This document shows, piece after piece, positions 1 to 9,378 of a stretch of DNA of 64,000 bases. The stretch covers positions 272,492 through 336,491 of the forward strand of contig CAKQKE010000002.1 in the NCBI GenBank assembly GCA_934247935.1, read 5' to 3'. The notes under the pieces were generated by a model. It had not been told where the DNA came from. It was given only the letters and a program-made list of their open reading frames with translations, and ran no database searches. This stretch comes from an uncultured Clostridia bacterium (GTDB lineage Bacteria > Bacillota > Clostridia > Christensenellales > Borkfalkiaceae). Position 1 is the first letter of the stretch. Each line of letters opens with the position of its first letter. The position numbers and the translations under genes were made by a program.

Positions 1-3000
1 AACGTTACCATAAGTAATTGCTCGTGCTTAACGTCTTCCAATAATAACAATGAAGCCAATTTATGAACAAGAACGCGAGTCTTTCCGCTGCCTGGGCCTG
101 CAGCAACGACAATATATTTAGACTCGTCATCATTAATTATTTCCGATTGCTTGTCCGACATATCTCCAAACAATTGATTATATTTATCGGGAGTAATATT
201 CCTTTCGATTTCAAAAGCCCGTTCGCCTTTAAAATACTTGTTAATAAACTTTTTAAAGTCCATATTAAAATAGTCTTGAACGAATTGAATGGCAGCATCA
301 TAATTTTTAACCATTAAATTTGCATATTCGCCGACAATGTGTATTTGCCTGATTTTTTGTTTATAAAATTCGTCCAATAATCTATAATCGTCAACTTTAT
401 ATTTAATTCTATTGTCTTTAATAACGCGTTTAATTTCCATAGCGTTATATAAAACCAAAAAACCTCCTTCAAGTTTTAATGCTCCTATTTTTGATAAATA
501 TAAAATAGCATCTTCTATATCTGAAAGAGTTGTCGGTATAGAAGTCAATTTTAACTTTGGCGTTGACTCGTATTCTTTAAATAACCCTACAAGCGAAAAA
601 GTAACCGACTTTTCTTCTTTGTCGCTATCTGTCTGCTTTTCTGCCTTTGAATATAAATAATTCAATATAAAGCGACAAATATCCGCCCTGTTTTCAAACT
701 TGTTTAAAATGTTATTATCTCCAAATAACGGGGCTATTTTTGCTGAAAATGTTTCTCTGTTTTCTTCTTTAACAATATAGTTTTTAATTGTTAAGTAATG
801 TAATATTATTCGTATATTTTTAACAGTCGACGATTGAATTCCCGCTTCTTGGGCTTCTTCATTCAATTCTTTAAAATTGAACGAGATTTCGTCATTGTTT
901 AATTTAGAAAGAATAAATCTTTCCAGTTTAATAAATCTATCCAAAATTAACGACGATTTATGAAGGTTATCTGTATCGAAAATAAAAGCCGACATATCGT
1001 TATAATCATCTAACAATCCGTCTTGTCTCATAAGATTGATTACTTCGATTACAGACTCTTTAGTTAAAGCAAGCGTATCGGCTAAATAATCTACTCTTGA
1101 CTCCGCATCAACACTATTTTTTTGATTGCTCCTACTCGAAATTAAAGACTTAATTATTCTCAACGCCGTTTCTTTTTGTTTGTCGTCATATAATTCGGAC
1201 GATCTAATTTTATATGACGCTTCCGACATATTTTTTGCTTTAATACTAGTAGCGTAAACGTGCGGCACGTTTTGTCCTCTTACAATATAACCAGCAGTTT
1301 CAAGAGCGGAAATAGCAGTTTTTACTCTGGTTTCTATTTCCGAACCTGCCGTATCGTCCCAACCCGCTTGTCTTGCTATTTCTAACGCAGAACAACAAAC
1401 GTTCAGCCTGTCTTTCGTTAAATCTTTAATCGCTTTCCATACTTGTTGAATTTCGCTAATACTGAGTTTTGTTTGATTTAGCAATATAAAATGTTTATCT
1501 AAATCGTTGTTGTTAAACAACACATAACATTCTGCTTGTAACGACGGGTCTCTTCCTGCTCTTCCCGCTTCTTGAACATAATTTTCGAGAGAATCTGAAA
1601 TATCGTAATGGATGACAAGTTTTACGTCGCTTTTATCGACGCCCATACCAAACGCAGACGTCGCAACTATAATCGAAACGTCCCCATTCATAAATGCTTC
1701 TTGATTTATAATCTTATCTTTTGAATCCATCTTTCCGTTGTACGGCAAAGCCTTCAAACCGTCACGGGTTAATTTTTCGGCAAGCTCTTTGGTCCTTTTC
1801 GTCCTTGAAACATAAACTATTGTCGCGCAATTTTTTTGAGATATCAAAGTCCTCAACGTATTATATTTTTCTTCGTCGGTTTCTTTAAATAAGACGGAAT
1901 AATGTAAATTTTCTCTTGTTGCGGAAGATGCATAAATTTCAAGATCTAAATTTAATTTTCTCTTAAAGTAATCGCAAATATCCGTAATTACTTTTTGTTT
2001 TGCCGTTGCCGTAAAACACGATACAGGGATAGGCTTTTTATCCGACTGTTTATTCTTTTGCAATTTCTTTATGAAATCTCCGATATATAAATAATCAACT
2101 CTAAAATCTTGACCCCATGCTGAAAAACAGTGTGCTTCGTCTATTACAAATCTTACAATATTTCTGGACATCAACAGTTTTTCGATTGTCTTTGACCTTA
2201 ATGTTTCAGGTGAAATATATAATATCGACGCTTTTCCGTTAGATACTCTTTCTATTGCATCAGCCCTTTCTATAGGATTTAACATTCCGTTAATAGTAAC
2301 AGCGTCGTCTATTCCTTTAGAACACAAATTATCCACTTGATCTTTCATTAAGGATTGAAGCGGCGAAATAACCACAGTCAATCCATGTACTGTTTTACCC
2401 GCCATTAATGCCGGCAACTGAAATGTAATCGATTTGCCTCCTCCGGTAGGAAATACCGCCAAAACAGATTTTCCGTAAACAGCCGCTTGCGCTGCGTTTT
2501 CTTGAAGCGGCTCTCCGTTATATTTTCTAAACTCGTTAAATCCGAAAAAGTTTTTAAGCCCTTTATGTATGTTTAATTTTTCTCTGCAATATTCACACCT
2601 TTCGTCGCATGGCGTATTGCACAAAAATTTAATCACGTTATCGATTTTAGGAAAATGATATTGCAACCAAGGAGGCGTTATCGAATATTCGTCATTTGAA
2701 TTAATCAACGCTAAAACGTAAGCCAACTCTATAGGATAATGATTAATTAAAACTTCTATATCCGCATTTTCACAAATTCTATTTTGAAATGTATTTTGAA
2801 TAATCTTAACTAAATTATATTTATAAGGTTTAAATTCTACGTAATCGAAAAAACCTTTAAATTCTTCAAAATTATACAGTAAACCGCAAAAAATCATCTT
2901 TAAATTCGATGACAATTTATGAAATGCGTTTACTTCGTCGTAGAATAAATTAGCGGCTTTTTGACTGTCGTTTAAAGGATTGTTCAATTCTTCCGTTTGT

Positions 3001-3299
3001 AGTTTATCATCCTTCAATAATTTATGATATGGCTTTTTAGGAAATAATAACGGAGATAAATATAATGTATCTATTACATTCTGAAATTTATCCGTGCCCG
3101 TTGATTCCTTTAAATATTTTAAATCGTGATGAATGACATTATGTCCGCAAAAGAAATCGGAACTTTCGCAAAAACGCATGAACTCTTTAATAGATGAAGA
3201 ATGAAAACTCATCCCATTATTTTTTACAGCCCCGATATCATGTATTTTTTTATCTTCAATGCCTATTTCTGTATCAAAAAAGCAAATTTCTTTTGCCAT
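1..3299 (-). CDS. Exonuclease-RecQ-UvrD fusion helicase, 3' end beyond window
   Basis: The frame is open from ATG at 3299 to the left edge, giving about 1,099 residues without a stop, so the C-terminus is missing. The start is preceded by GAGGAGAAGGG. Residues 1-130 look like a DnaQ-type 3'-5' exonuclease: FFDTE at residues 7-11, HDIGAV, GHNVIHHDLKYL, and a late acidic segment. A Cys-rich knot (CNTPCDERCEYC, about residue 226) precedes a RecQ helicase core with PTGGGKS (about 284), DEAH (about 386), SFTAT-like CFTAT, SAFGMGVDKSD and QEAGRAGRDPS (about 576). Around residue 1066 a second, UvrD/Rep-type P-loop appears (AAGPGSGKTRVLVHK). The family context is multi-domain RecQ proteins of roughly 1,600 residues. 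A role in recombination repair or in defence is inference; partners to the left are not visible. Confidence 0.9.
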   Translation of the reverse strand, partial: MAKEICFFDTEIGIEDKKIHDIGAVKNNGMSFHSSSIKEFMRFCESSDFFCGHNVIHHDLKYLKESTGTDKFQNVIDTLYLSPLLFPKKPYHKLLKDDKLQTEELNNPLNDSQKAANLFYDEVNAFHKLSSNLKMIFCGLLYNFEEFKGFFDYVEFKPYKYNLVKIIQNTFQNRICENADIEVLINHYPIELAYVLALINSNDEYSITPPWLQYHFPKIDNVIKFLCNTPCDERCEYCREKLNIHKGLKNFFGFNEFRKYNGEPLQENAAQAAVYGKSVLAVFPTGGGKSITFQLPALMAGKTVHGLTVVISPLQSLMKDQVDNLCSKGIDDAVTINGMLNPIERADAIERVSNGKASILYISPETLRSKTIEKLLMSRNIVRFVIDEAHCFSAWGQDFRVDYLYIGDFIKKLQKNKQSDKKPIPVSCFTATAKQKVITDICDYFKRKLNLDLEIYASSATRENLHYSVLFKETDEEKYNTLRTLISQKNCATIVYVSRTKRTKELAEKLTRDGLKALPYNGKMDSKDKIINQEAFMNGDVSIIVATSAFGMGVDKSDVKLVIHYDISDSLENYVQEAGRAGRDPSLQAECYVLFNNNDLDKHFILLNQTKLSISEIQQVWKAIKDLTKDRLNVCCSALEIARQAGWDDTAGSEIETRVKTAISALETAGYIVRGQNVPHVYATSIKAKNMSEASYKIRSSELYDDKQKETALRIIKSLISSRSNQKNSVDAESRVDYLADTLALTKESVIEVINLMRQDGLLDDYNDMSAFIFDTDNLHKSSLILDRFIKLERFILSKLNNDEISFNFKELNEEAQEAGIQSSTVKNIRIILHYLTIKNYIVKEENRETFSAKIAPLFGDNNILNKFENRADICRFILNYLYSKAEKQTDSDKEEKSVTFSLVGLFKEYESTPKLKLTSIPTTLSDIEDAILYLSKIGALKLEGGFLVLYNAMEIKRVIKDNRIKYKVDDYRLLDEFYKQKIRQIHIVGEYANLMVKNYDAAIQFVQDYFNMDFKKFINKYFKGERAFEIERNITPDKYNQLFGDMSDKQSEIINDDESKYIVVAAGPGSGKTRVLVHKLASLLLLEDVKHEQLLMVT

Positions 3300-3326
3300 A
3301 AACCCTTCTCCTCAATATTTATTGCT

Positions 3327-3335
3327 ATTATACCA
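3327..3335 (-). promoter_or_regulatory. Extended -10 promoter of the helicase gene
   Basis: On the minus strand the sequence reads TGGTATAAT, a consensus extended -10, about 28 bases before the ATG at 3299. No good -35 box is seen, which is usual for extended -10 promoters. Confidence 0.5.
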
Positions 3336-3530
3336 TAAAATTTTTGTTTTTGTATATAAATTACATAATTATACAATAAAAATCAAAATAATAATTAATC
3401 AACTAGTCATATTGAAATTAAATCTCACTATTTTACCAAAACAAACATATAAACTCAAATTAAGACTTTTTTCATAAACTAACTTGCGACAACATTTCTT
3501 ATTCTTAGTGTTTAATCAAAATAAATTAAA

Positions 3531-3560
3531 AAGAATTGAAATATTTTTACTTCAATTCTT
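3531..3560 (-). terminator. Rho-independent terminator of the ferritin-like gene
   Basis: Ten-base perfect arms AAGAATTGAA/TTCAATTCTT enclose a 10-base loop and are followed on the minus strand by a T-rich run. It lies 16 bases past the stop at 3576. The rest of 3300-3575 holds only the helicase promoter and AT-rich sequence. Confidence 0.75.
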
Positions 3561-3575
3561 AAACTATTTAAAAAC

Positions 3576-4061
3576 TCAAAGCCTTGAAATTAAGTTTTCC
3601 AAAAGGCGCATATTCAATTCTTCATCGGCGATTAGTTTGCGGAAAAATTCTTTTAAACTTTTATTTTGCGTTTTTTTACATATCGAAATCATCATTACAA
3701 TACACTCTTTTTCCAAAACCAAATCGTCTTTTAAAAACGTTTTCGCGTCCGTTCCGAAGTTCATCCACTTTGTCCGCCAAAACCCCTGCCCGCTGTAAAG
3801 TGCGACGTTTCCGCCGAAAAACTCGATTGCGTTTTTTACCGCCGTCATCGACTCAATTTCGGAGAGCAAAAAACACTTCAATTCGTCTTTTACACACTTA
3901 TCGCACTCGCCAGATAAATAAAGTTGATAAAAATATGTAGCGACGAGCGTGGCTTTGCTTTTTTCCCCGCAATACAGGTATCTGAGCGCGCCCGTTTCTT
4001 CTTTTGAAATTGCCCCGTCAAGTTTTACCTCTCCGTCTTCTGCGCAAAAACAAAAATCCAT
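3576..4061 (-). CDS. Ferritin-like four-helix-bundle protein
   Basis: The product has 161 residues. I chose the ATG at 4061 (MDFCFCAEDG) because AAAGGGGGG lies just upstream; an in-frame start 60 bases earlier has no such site. Four amphipathic helices are suggested: the segment around GALRYLYCGEKSKATL, the segment around EIESMTAVKNAIEFFGG, the segment after KDDLVLEKECIVMM, and the last one containing DEELNMRLLENL. The E-x-x-M...FGG and D-E-x-x-M spacing resembles ferritin-like/rubrerythrin-type proteins, but histidine metal ligands expected at E-x-x-H positions are replaced by Met, so metal binding is doubtful. The assignment rests on pattern only; oxidative-stress function is not claimed. 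Confidence 0.5.
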   Translation of the reverse strand: MDFCFCAEDGEVKLDGAISKEETGALRYLYCGEKSKATLVATYFYQLYLSGECDKCVKDELKCFLLSEIESMTAVKNAIEFFGGNVALYSGQGFWRTKWMNFGTDAKTFLKDDLVLEKECIVMMISICKKTQNKSLKEFFRKLIADEELNMRLLENLISRL

Positions 4062-4320
4062 ACAATACCCCCCTTTAACGAGCGAAAGCCGTAAAACCCT
4101 AATCGGTTTTTTGCCTCTCAACTATGAGTATTATATGGATTTGAATTTGAAGTTTGTGATTTTATAAATTCTATTTAATAATCAGAATCTCGCACACCAC
4201 AAACACGCCATAAAAAATTTTTCTGTTCTTGGCAATCGTTTTTCTGTCGACAAATAATTTTTGATACCGCCATCGTTAAACTGAAATTTCATTTCTATAC
4301 AACGTTGCATATCAGGATTT

Positions 4321-4986
4321 TTAAACGTTTTTGCTTTCCTGAGAGTTTTCGGCAGTACTTTCGGTTGCATTCTCGGCAACGGGTTTTGTGATTATTACTT
4401 TGATTATAAACACTGCAAGCATAACGATTGCAATGGCAAACAACACGTAAATTATCATATCGACGTATTTGCCGAAAAAGTAAGTAAGCAGCGTAATAAT
4501 CGCACCGGCGACGAGATTTCCGAGTGCCAACGGCAAAACAGCGTCTTTAAATTTCATTTCGAGAAAAACCGAAATTGCAGTGCCTGTCCACACACCCGTC
4601 ACGGGAAACGGAACGGCTACAAAAATAAACAGTCCCCACATCATCATTTTTTTTACGGCAACGTCGGGGTTTTCTTGCAATTTATCGGCTATTTTTTGCG
4701 CTTTGTTTTTAAAAACCTGTTCTACTTTGACGACAAGTTTTTTGAAAAACGGTATTTTCTTTAATAATTTGAAAATGGGTTTAAGCAAGAAAAATACAAG
4801 CACGCAAACCACCGTCGAACCGAGATATGCGTACATTGCCGTTTTAATAAGACTTATTCCGCCGAGTTTTGTCCCGATGGGTATTGCACCTTTAAGTTCG
4901 ATAAGCGGAATCATTGAAATAATAAAAACTATTACGGCGTAATTGTCGGTTATTTTTTTTAATAAAGACGCTAATTGATTTGCCAT
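4321..4986 (-). CDS. Small multidrug export family membrane protein (COG2426-like)
   Basis: The product has 221 residues. The ATG at 4986 is favoured by GGAGATAAAT immediately upstream; a TTG four codons earlier overlaps that site. It shows the pattern of PF06695 proteins: an N-terminal hydrophobic helix ending in SMIPLIELKGAIPIG, further membrane segments around YLGSTVVCVLVFFLL, GLFIFVAVPFPVTGVWTGTA and LGNLVAGAIITLLTYFFG, and a C-terminal one around YVLFAIAIVMLAVFIIKV. The PxTGxWTG-type motif is the family hallmark. Substrate is unknown; the family name is historical and does not prove drug transport. It stands alone. Confidence 0.75.
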   Translation of the reverse strand: MANQLASLLKKITDNYAVIVFIISMIPLIELKGAIPIGTKLGGISLIKTAMYAYLGSTVVCVLVFFLLKPIFKLLKKIPFFKKLVVKVEQVFKNKAQKIADKLQENPDVAVKKMMMWGLFIFVAVPFPVTGVWTGTAISVFLEMKFKDAVLPLALGNLVAGAIITLLTYFFGKYVDMIIYVLFAIAIVMLAVFIIKVIITKPVAENATESTAENSQESKNV

Positions 4987-5471
4987 ATTTATCTCCAAAA
5001 CGTTTGATTTTATTGGTAAAAACCATTATAATTTAAGAAAGCAAATATTTTGATTAAAGCAAAATATTTAAAACACTTACGTGTTTTGCAAAAATACTTT
5101 ATTTTTGCGCTTTTACATTGTAATATGCGAAATTGTAAACCCTTGCAAGCAAGTTTCCAATTTCTTATACTATAATTTAAATATCGTAAAATTTATCTTC
5201 GCTAAATTTTTGTTTGCTGAATGCCCGGGCGGGAAAAATATTTACTTTAACCGTCCGTGCATAAGTCAATTTATCTCGCATATCACGTATATATTCATTA
5301 TAATATATATTAGATAGCCACGCAAATATACTAATTAAGCGACAATTTGCGAAAATCCGCTTTCTTTTGCCGGTTTTCAAAATCAATTAATTCAACGATT
5401 TTTCACAAATAAATACCGTTTGTTTATATAACTATTATATCACAAATCAATTTGAAAATAAAGGATTTATT
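4987..5471. other. Intergenic region without a gene
   Basis: AT-rich gap between divergent genes. It holds a small hairpin (AAAACAC/GTGTTTT at 5070-5087), one copy of a 17-base repeat shared with 8701 (at 5143), and the leader of the TtcA-like gene. Short open frames here have no ribosome site or family resemblance. Confidence 0.6.
5143..5159 (+). repeat. Copy 1 of an intergenic repeat pair
   Basis: TTGCAAGCAAGTTTCCA, followed by (A)TTTCTTATA. The same 17 bases and flank occur at 8701. Confidence 0.7.
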
Positions 5472-6236
5472 ATGACTTTACAACAATTAATGTCACCCGC
5501 AAGGCGCGCTATCGACGACTACAGCATGATTGAAGACGGAGACAAGGTTGCTGTTGGACTTTCCGGCGGAAAAGACAGCGTAACTTTGCTTTGCATATTG
5601 GCAGGCATGAGAAGATTTTACCCCAACCGCTTTTCTCTCGTCGCTATAAATATAGACATGGGTTTAAAAGACGTGGACCAAAACGAGGTTGAGCAAATGA
5701 AAGAGTTTTGTAAAAAACTCGATGTTGAATATATATCCGAAAAAACCGATATCGCACAAATAATTTTTGAGGAAAGAAAAGAGAAAAATCCTTGCAGTTT
5801 GTGTGCGAAAATGAGGCGCGGTGCCTTAATCAACTCTGCCATAGAACACGGTTGCAACAAACTTGCGCTCGGTCATCACGCCGACGACCTTATCGAAACA
5901 TTGTTTTTGTCAATGCTTTATGAGGGCAGACTTTCTACCTTTTCTCCCATAACCTATATGTCAAGGACTAAAATGACGGTAATACGCCCTATGATTTACA
6001 TTCCGGAAAAGGATATAGTCGGATTTGCAAAAAACAATCCGGTTATTCACAACCCGTGCCCCGCCAACAAGCATACGCAAAGAGAGTACGTAAAACAACT
6101 TTTAAACGATATTAAAAAGGACGTGCCCATTGCGAAAGAGAGAATTCACGGAGCAATCACACACCCCGAAAGAAATAATCTTTTCGACTCTTGCATGCAA
6201 AAACTCAATTCGGGCAAAAACGACGAAAATAAATAA
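5472..6236 (+). CDS. ttcA: TtcA-type tRNA 2-thiocytidine synthetase
   Basis: The 254-residue product is an ATP pyrophosphatase of the TtcA/TilS superfamily. The PP-loop SGGKDS lies near residues 31-36, the CxxC motif CSLC near 107-110 and GHHADD near 136; a third cysteine in NPCPAN near 200 completes the set used for a 4Fe-4S cluster in TtcA. The family thiolates C32 of certain tRNAs using ATP. Start at ATG with AAAGGA upstream. It is shorter than the E. coli enzyme (311 residues), as is common in Firmicutes. The gene stands alone, followed by a 460-base gap. Paralogue functions in Clostridia are not settled, so the exact substrate is inferred. Confidence 0.85.
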   Translation: MTLQQLMSPARRAIDDYSMIEDGDKVAVGLSGGKDSVTLLCILAGMRRFYPNRFSLVAINIDMGLKDVDQNEVEQMKEFCKKLDVEYISEKTDIAQIIFEERKEKNPCSLCAKMRRGALINSAIEHGCNKLALGHHADDLIETLFLSMLYEGRLSTFSPITYMSRTKMTVIRPMIYIPEKDIVGFAKNNPVIHNPCPANKHTQREYVKQLLNDIKKDVPIAKERIHGAITHPERNNLFDSCMQKLNSGKNDENK

Positions 6237-6697
6237 TATTTATATTTTCCCTGTCTGTCAGGTTTCATTAAATCCGTAATTTCATTATTTTTTGGACGAT
6301 TTTACAGCAAACGTATACTGTAAACATGGCTAAACCACCTCCATTACAACAAATGGAAAACGTATGCTTACTTATAACGTACGTGCACACGTGTAAAATT
6401 CAAGACTAAAATTATACATGTGTTAATGCGTTTTATATGCTCCTCTTTGCATATATTAAAAACGCATACGCTTGCACTTACAAAAACCCGTATACTCTTA
6501 TATATACCGCGCAAAGGATAATATTCAACTCCAAACACACTTTACGCCATCAACATTCGCCTTAATAGAATTGTTTAATATTATGCGCCGACCTATACCA
6601 TCATACTTTTTATACTCAATCCTGCAAACCGCAACATACGATTTTATTTTTCACTCTATTTCTCATTCAATCAACCACTTGTTTCCGGAGTTTGCGT
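6237..6697. other. Intergenic region with inverted repeats
   Basis: Non-coding gap containing a divergent copy of the dispersed palindrome (6301-6324) and short symmetric stretches around 6375-6400 (ACGTACGTGCAC) and 6425-6475. No gene, tRNA or recognised riboswitch is visible. Confidence 0.5.
6301..6324. repeat. Dispersed palindrome, divergent copy
   Basis: TTTACAG and CTGTAAA arms flank CAAACGTATA. The centre ACGTAT and the trailing GTAAACATGGC match other copies (compare 31817), while the arms differ. Orientation is ambiguous. Confidence 0.55.
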
Positions 6698-8128
6698 ATG
6701 ACGAAAGAATTGACAAAGGGCAATCCCTTTAAACTGATATTATTTTTCTCAATCCCAATATTTTTGGGCAACGTAATACAACAACTTTATAATATCGTCG
6801 ACACGTTAATAGTCGGCCATACCGTATCCACAAACGCAATGACCGGTATCGGTTGTACGGGGTCTATTACGTTTTTTATCCTTGGGTTTGCCAACGGACT
6901 TACAGCGGGTTTCGGGATAAAACTCAGCCAATGTTTCGGTTCGGGCGACACGGAAGCGTTAAAGAAAAACATAGCGACAAGCCTTATTTTGTGCGCCGCT
7001 ATGTCTGTTATTTTAACATCAATCGCAATTCCTTTGACCTCTCCTCTTCTTAAAATGATGAAGACGGGAAAGGAATATTTCGACTACGCATATTGGTATT
7101 TGATGATTATTTTTGCCGGAATTGCAGCAACCGTATTGTATAATATGGTCGCTTATGCTTTAAGAGCAATCGGCGACAGCAAAGCCCCTTTGATGTTTTT
7201 GGCTGTCTCTGCGGTGCTTAATATCGGTTTCGATTTGCTTTTTATTCTCGTATTCAAATTGAATTACACGGGCGCGGCTCTCGCTACTGTATTAAGCAGT
7301 TTAATCTCCGGTGTAGCAAGCCTTATATATATGTTTTGGCGTTACCCTTTTATCAGACTGAAAGCGAAAGATTTTAAAACTTCGTCAAAATTGATTTTCG
7401 GTCAAATTTCCATCGGTCTTCCCATGGCTTTGCAGTTTTCGATTACCGCTATCGGCTGCATAATTCAACAAACTGCCCTCAACGGTTTAAACGACACAAA
7501 TAAAGGTTGTGTTACCGCTTACACTGCGGCGGCAAAAATACACAATTTCGTCGACCAGACGCTTTTCGCAATAGGCACTACCGTTGCAAATTACGTCGGA
7601 CAAAACACCGGCGCGGAAAAATACGGGCGCATAAAGGACTGCGTATTCGTAAGCATGATATACGTCGTTATTTGTTGGATTGCGGGAATTTTGCTGTGCC
7701 TTCTTCTCGGAAATTCTATGATGGGCTTGTTTATAGATAAATCGACTGGCGACGGACTGCTGTATTACGATAAAATCATTTCATACGGAAAACGGTTTTT
7801 AATGTGTCAAAGTTCTATGTATATAATGCTCGGCGCAATACTCGTGTATCGAAGCGCATTGCAAGGCATGGGACGTTCGTCCATTGCGGTAATTGCCGGA
7901 ATTATGGAACTCATCGGCAGAAGCGTCGCTTCGTTTGTCCTTGTAAAACTTTTGGGCTATACGGGAATCTGTTTTTCCGACCCGATTGCCTGGATTGCTG
8001 CAAACTTATACTTAATTCCTACTTATTACGTCATAATTTCCAAAAAGAAAGGTGCACGCGAATATACTTTTTCTTCTTTATTTAAAAAAAACAAAATTCA
8101 AACGGAGGTAAAAGATAATAATGATTAA
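6698..8128 (+). CDS. MATE family efflux transporter
   Basis: The 476-residue product has twelve predicted membrane segments and the N-terminal signature of DinF/NorM-like MATE proteins (TKGNPFKLILFFSIPIFLGN, QLYNIVDTLIVG). MATE pumps export cationic drugs or metabolites using Na+ or H+ gradients. The start at 6698 is chosen because CCGGAG lies 7 bases upstream; an upstream TTG codon is less likely. Its last bases overlap the start of the downstream Dabb gene by 8 bases, so the two are translationally coupled. The substrate cannot be read from sequence. Confidence 0.93.
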   Translation: MTKELTKGNPFKLILFFSIPIFLGNVIQQLYNIVDTLIVGHTVSTNAMTGIGCTGSITFFILGFANGLTAGFGIKLSQCFGSGDTEALKKNIATSLILCAAMSVILTSIAIPLTSPLLKMMKTGKEYFDYAYWYLMIIFAGIAATVLYNMVAYALRAIGDSKAPLMFLAVSAVLNIGFDLLFILVFKLNYTGAALATVLSSLISGVASLIYMFWRYPFIRLKAKDFKTSSKLIFGQISIGLPMALQFSITAIGCIIQQTALNGLNDTNKGCVTAYTAAAKIHNFVDQTLFAIGTTVANYVGQNTGAEKYGRIKDCVFVSMIYVVICWIAGILLCLLLGNSMMGLFIDKSTGDGLLYYDKIISYGKRFLMCQSSMYIMLGAILVYRSALQGMGRSSIAVIAGIMELIGRSVASFVLVKLLGYTGICFSDPIAWIAANLYLIPTYYVIISKKKGAREYTFSSLFKKNKIQTEVKDNND

Positions 8129-8411
8129 ACATATAGTTTGTTTTAAATTGCAAAATAACAGCGACGAAAAACTCGAAGAAACCAAGAATATTTTGCTTTC
8201 TATGAAAGATAACGTAAAACTTTTAAAAGATATCGAAGTCGGCGTAGATTTTTTACATTCCGCTCGCTCTTACGACGTAATTTTACAAGTAACGCTCGAA
8301 AATAAAGAGCAACTCGACGAATACCAAAAGGACGAATATCATTGCAACGTCGTGAAGAAGTATATGCATGCACATACGATTTCTTCCGTCGCCGTCGATT
8401 ACGAAATGTAA
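8121..8411 (+). CDS. Dabb (stress-responsive alpha/beta barrel) protein
   Basis: The 96-residue product matches the Dabb fold: it begins MIKHIVCFKL, has a central SARSYDVILQVTLE strand, and ends with a conserved histidine-containing segment (YHCNVVKKYMHAH). Dabb proteins are small dimeric ferredoxin-like barrels of often unknown function. AACGGAGGT precedes the ATG, and the gene overlaps the MATE gene, so it is co-expressed with it. A role linked to transport is not established. Confidence 0.85.
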   Translation: MIKHIVCFKLQNNSDEKLEETKNILLSMKDNVKLLKDIEVGVDFLHSARSYDVILQVTLENKEQLDEYQKDEYHCNVVKKYMHAHTISSVAVDYEM

Positions 8412-8700
8412 AAACATTTAGAAACTATTTAAAGTGAATTTCGGGGCTAATGCCAAAATCTTACAAATCCTTAACTTATACAAAAACGCACTGCTTTTGC
8501 ACTTCTTCATTTGAAAAAACATCGGTTTCGCTTGAAAATATGCTCGTTGTTTATTGCGTTCTTTCAAACAAGTTTTACGTTATTATAATTTTCGTTTGTA
8601 AAATTTATTTTGTTAAATTTTATGATCGATATCGCCCTCCTCAAGGCAAATTGAATATTTCCATTGCAACTTAAATTGCAATATAAAAAATTAAAAACAC

Positions 8701-8717
8701 TTGCAAGCAAGTTTCCA
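8701..8717 (+). repeat. Copy 2 of an intergenic repeat pair
   Basis: TTGCAAGCAAGTTTCCA followed by TTTCTTATATT, matching 5143-5159 and its flank with a one-base length difference. Confidence 0.7.
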
Positions 8718-8855
8718 TTTCTTATATTAATACTTTTGCAAGCACATTTTTGTTTTCTACATAGCGTAAATTTCTTTATTTAAAGTTTTAAAATTTGCCA
8801 CTTTAAATAATTGTTTCGGAAAGATTAAATTGAGTTGTTTTATGTTTTAGTATAA

Positions 8856-8899
8856 AAAAGCCGTGTTTACGCAATACGTATTGCATAAACACGGCTTTT
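8856..8899 (+). repeat. Dispersed palindrome, long hairpin copy
   Basis: A 44-base palindrome with 21 of 22 pairs intact: AAAAGCCGTGTTTA outer arms around GCAATACGTATTGC. The only mismatch is 8870/8885. A short T run follows, so this copy could also act as a bidirectional terminator. Confidence 0.8.
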
Positions 8900-9183
8900 A
8901 CTGTCGTTTGATAAATTTTTTAATAGCGAATAAAATATGCACTATTCCCTATTATTCATCTGCCGAATTATCATTTACTTCATCGCCGACCACCCCTTTA
9001 CTTTTTGCAACAACTCGATTTTTTATGTTTGATTCTCAATTTTATCGTTACTTTCATTGAGGTTATTTACAACAGTTTTTTTAACAATGAAATCAACAAT
9101 TTATTTATTTTAATCAGTCTGCTTTCTTTCAACCCGAAACTAAAACATTTATATTTATAACGGCAAATTTTACTAAAAATAAA

Positions 9184-9212
9184 TTGACATTACTAAAAAA
9201 ATATGGTATTAT
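9184..9212 (+). promoter_or_regulatory. Promoter of tRNA-Ser
   Basis: A consensus TTGACA at 9184-9189 and TATTAT at 9207-9212 with a 17-base spacer, 25 bases upstream of the tRNA. Confidence 0.85.
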
Positions 9213-9236
9213 AGTTAGGCTAAATAAAAAAGGCAC

Positions 9237-9328
9237 GGAGAAATACCCAAGTGGCTGAAGGGGCTCCCCTGCTAAGGGAGTAGTACGAGTGTATCGTAGC
9301 CCGGGTTCAAATCCCGGTTTCTCCGCCA
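9237..9328 (+). tRNA. tRNA-Ser(GCU)
   Basis: A 92-base class II tRNA: acceptor GGAGAAA/TTTCTCC, anticodon stem CTCCC/GGGAG around CTGCTAA (anticodon GCT), a long variable arm, the T-arm CCGGGTTCAAATCCCGG, and encoded CCA. It reads AGC/AGU serine codons. Confidence 0.97.
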
Positions 9329-9331
9329 AGA

Positions 9332-9378
9332 TGAACCCAACTGAACCCATAAAAAGGTTGTAGTTCGGGTTCGTTTTT
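9332..9378 (+). terminator. Terminator of tRNA-Ser
   Basis: GAACCCAACTGAACC pairs with GGTTGTAGTTCGGGTTC across an ATAAAAA-containing loop and is followed by seven T. Confidence 0.8.

Larger units (their letters stand above)
8412..9183. other. Long intergenic region before tRNA-Ser
   Basis: About 770 bases without a convincing gene. It contains the second copy of the 17-base repeat (8701) and the best terminator-like copy of the dispersed palindrome (8856-8899). The remaining sequence is AT-rich with short, unsupported frames. Confidence 0.6.

Noticed and set aside
4182..4379. A 65-codon minus frame after the membrane protein
   Set aside because: It overlaps the end of that gene in another frame and has no ribosome site.
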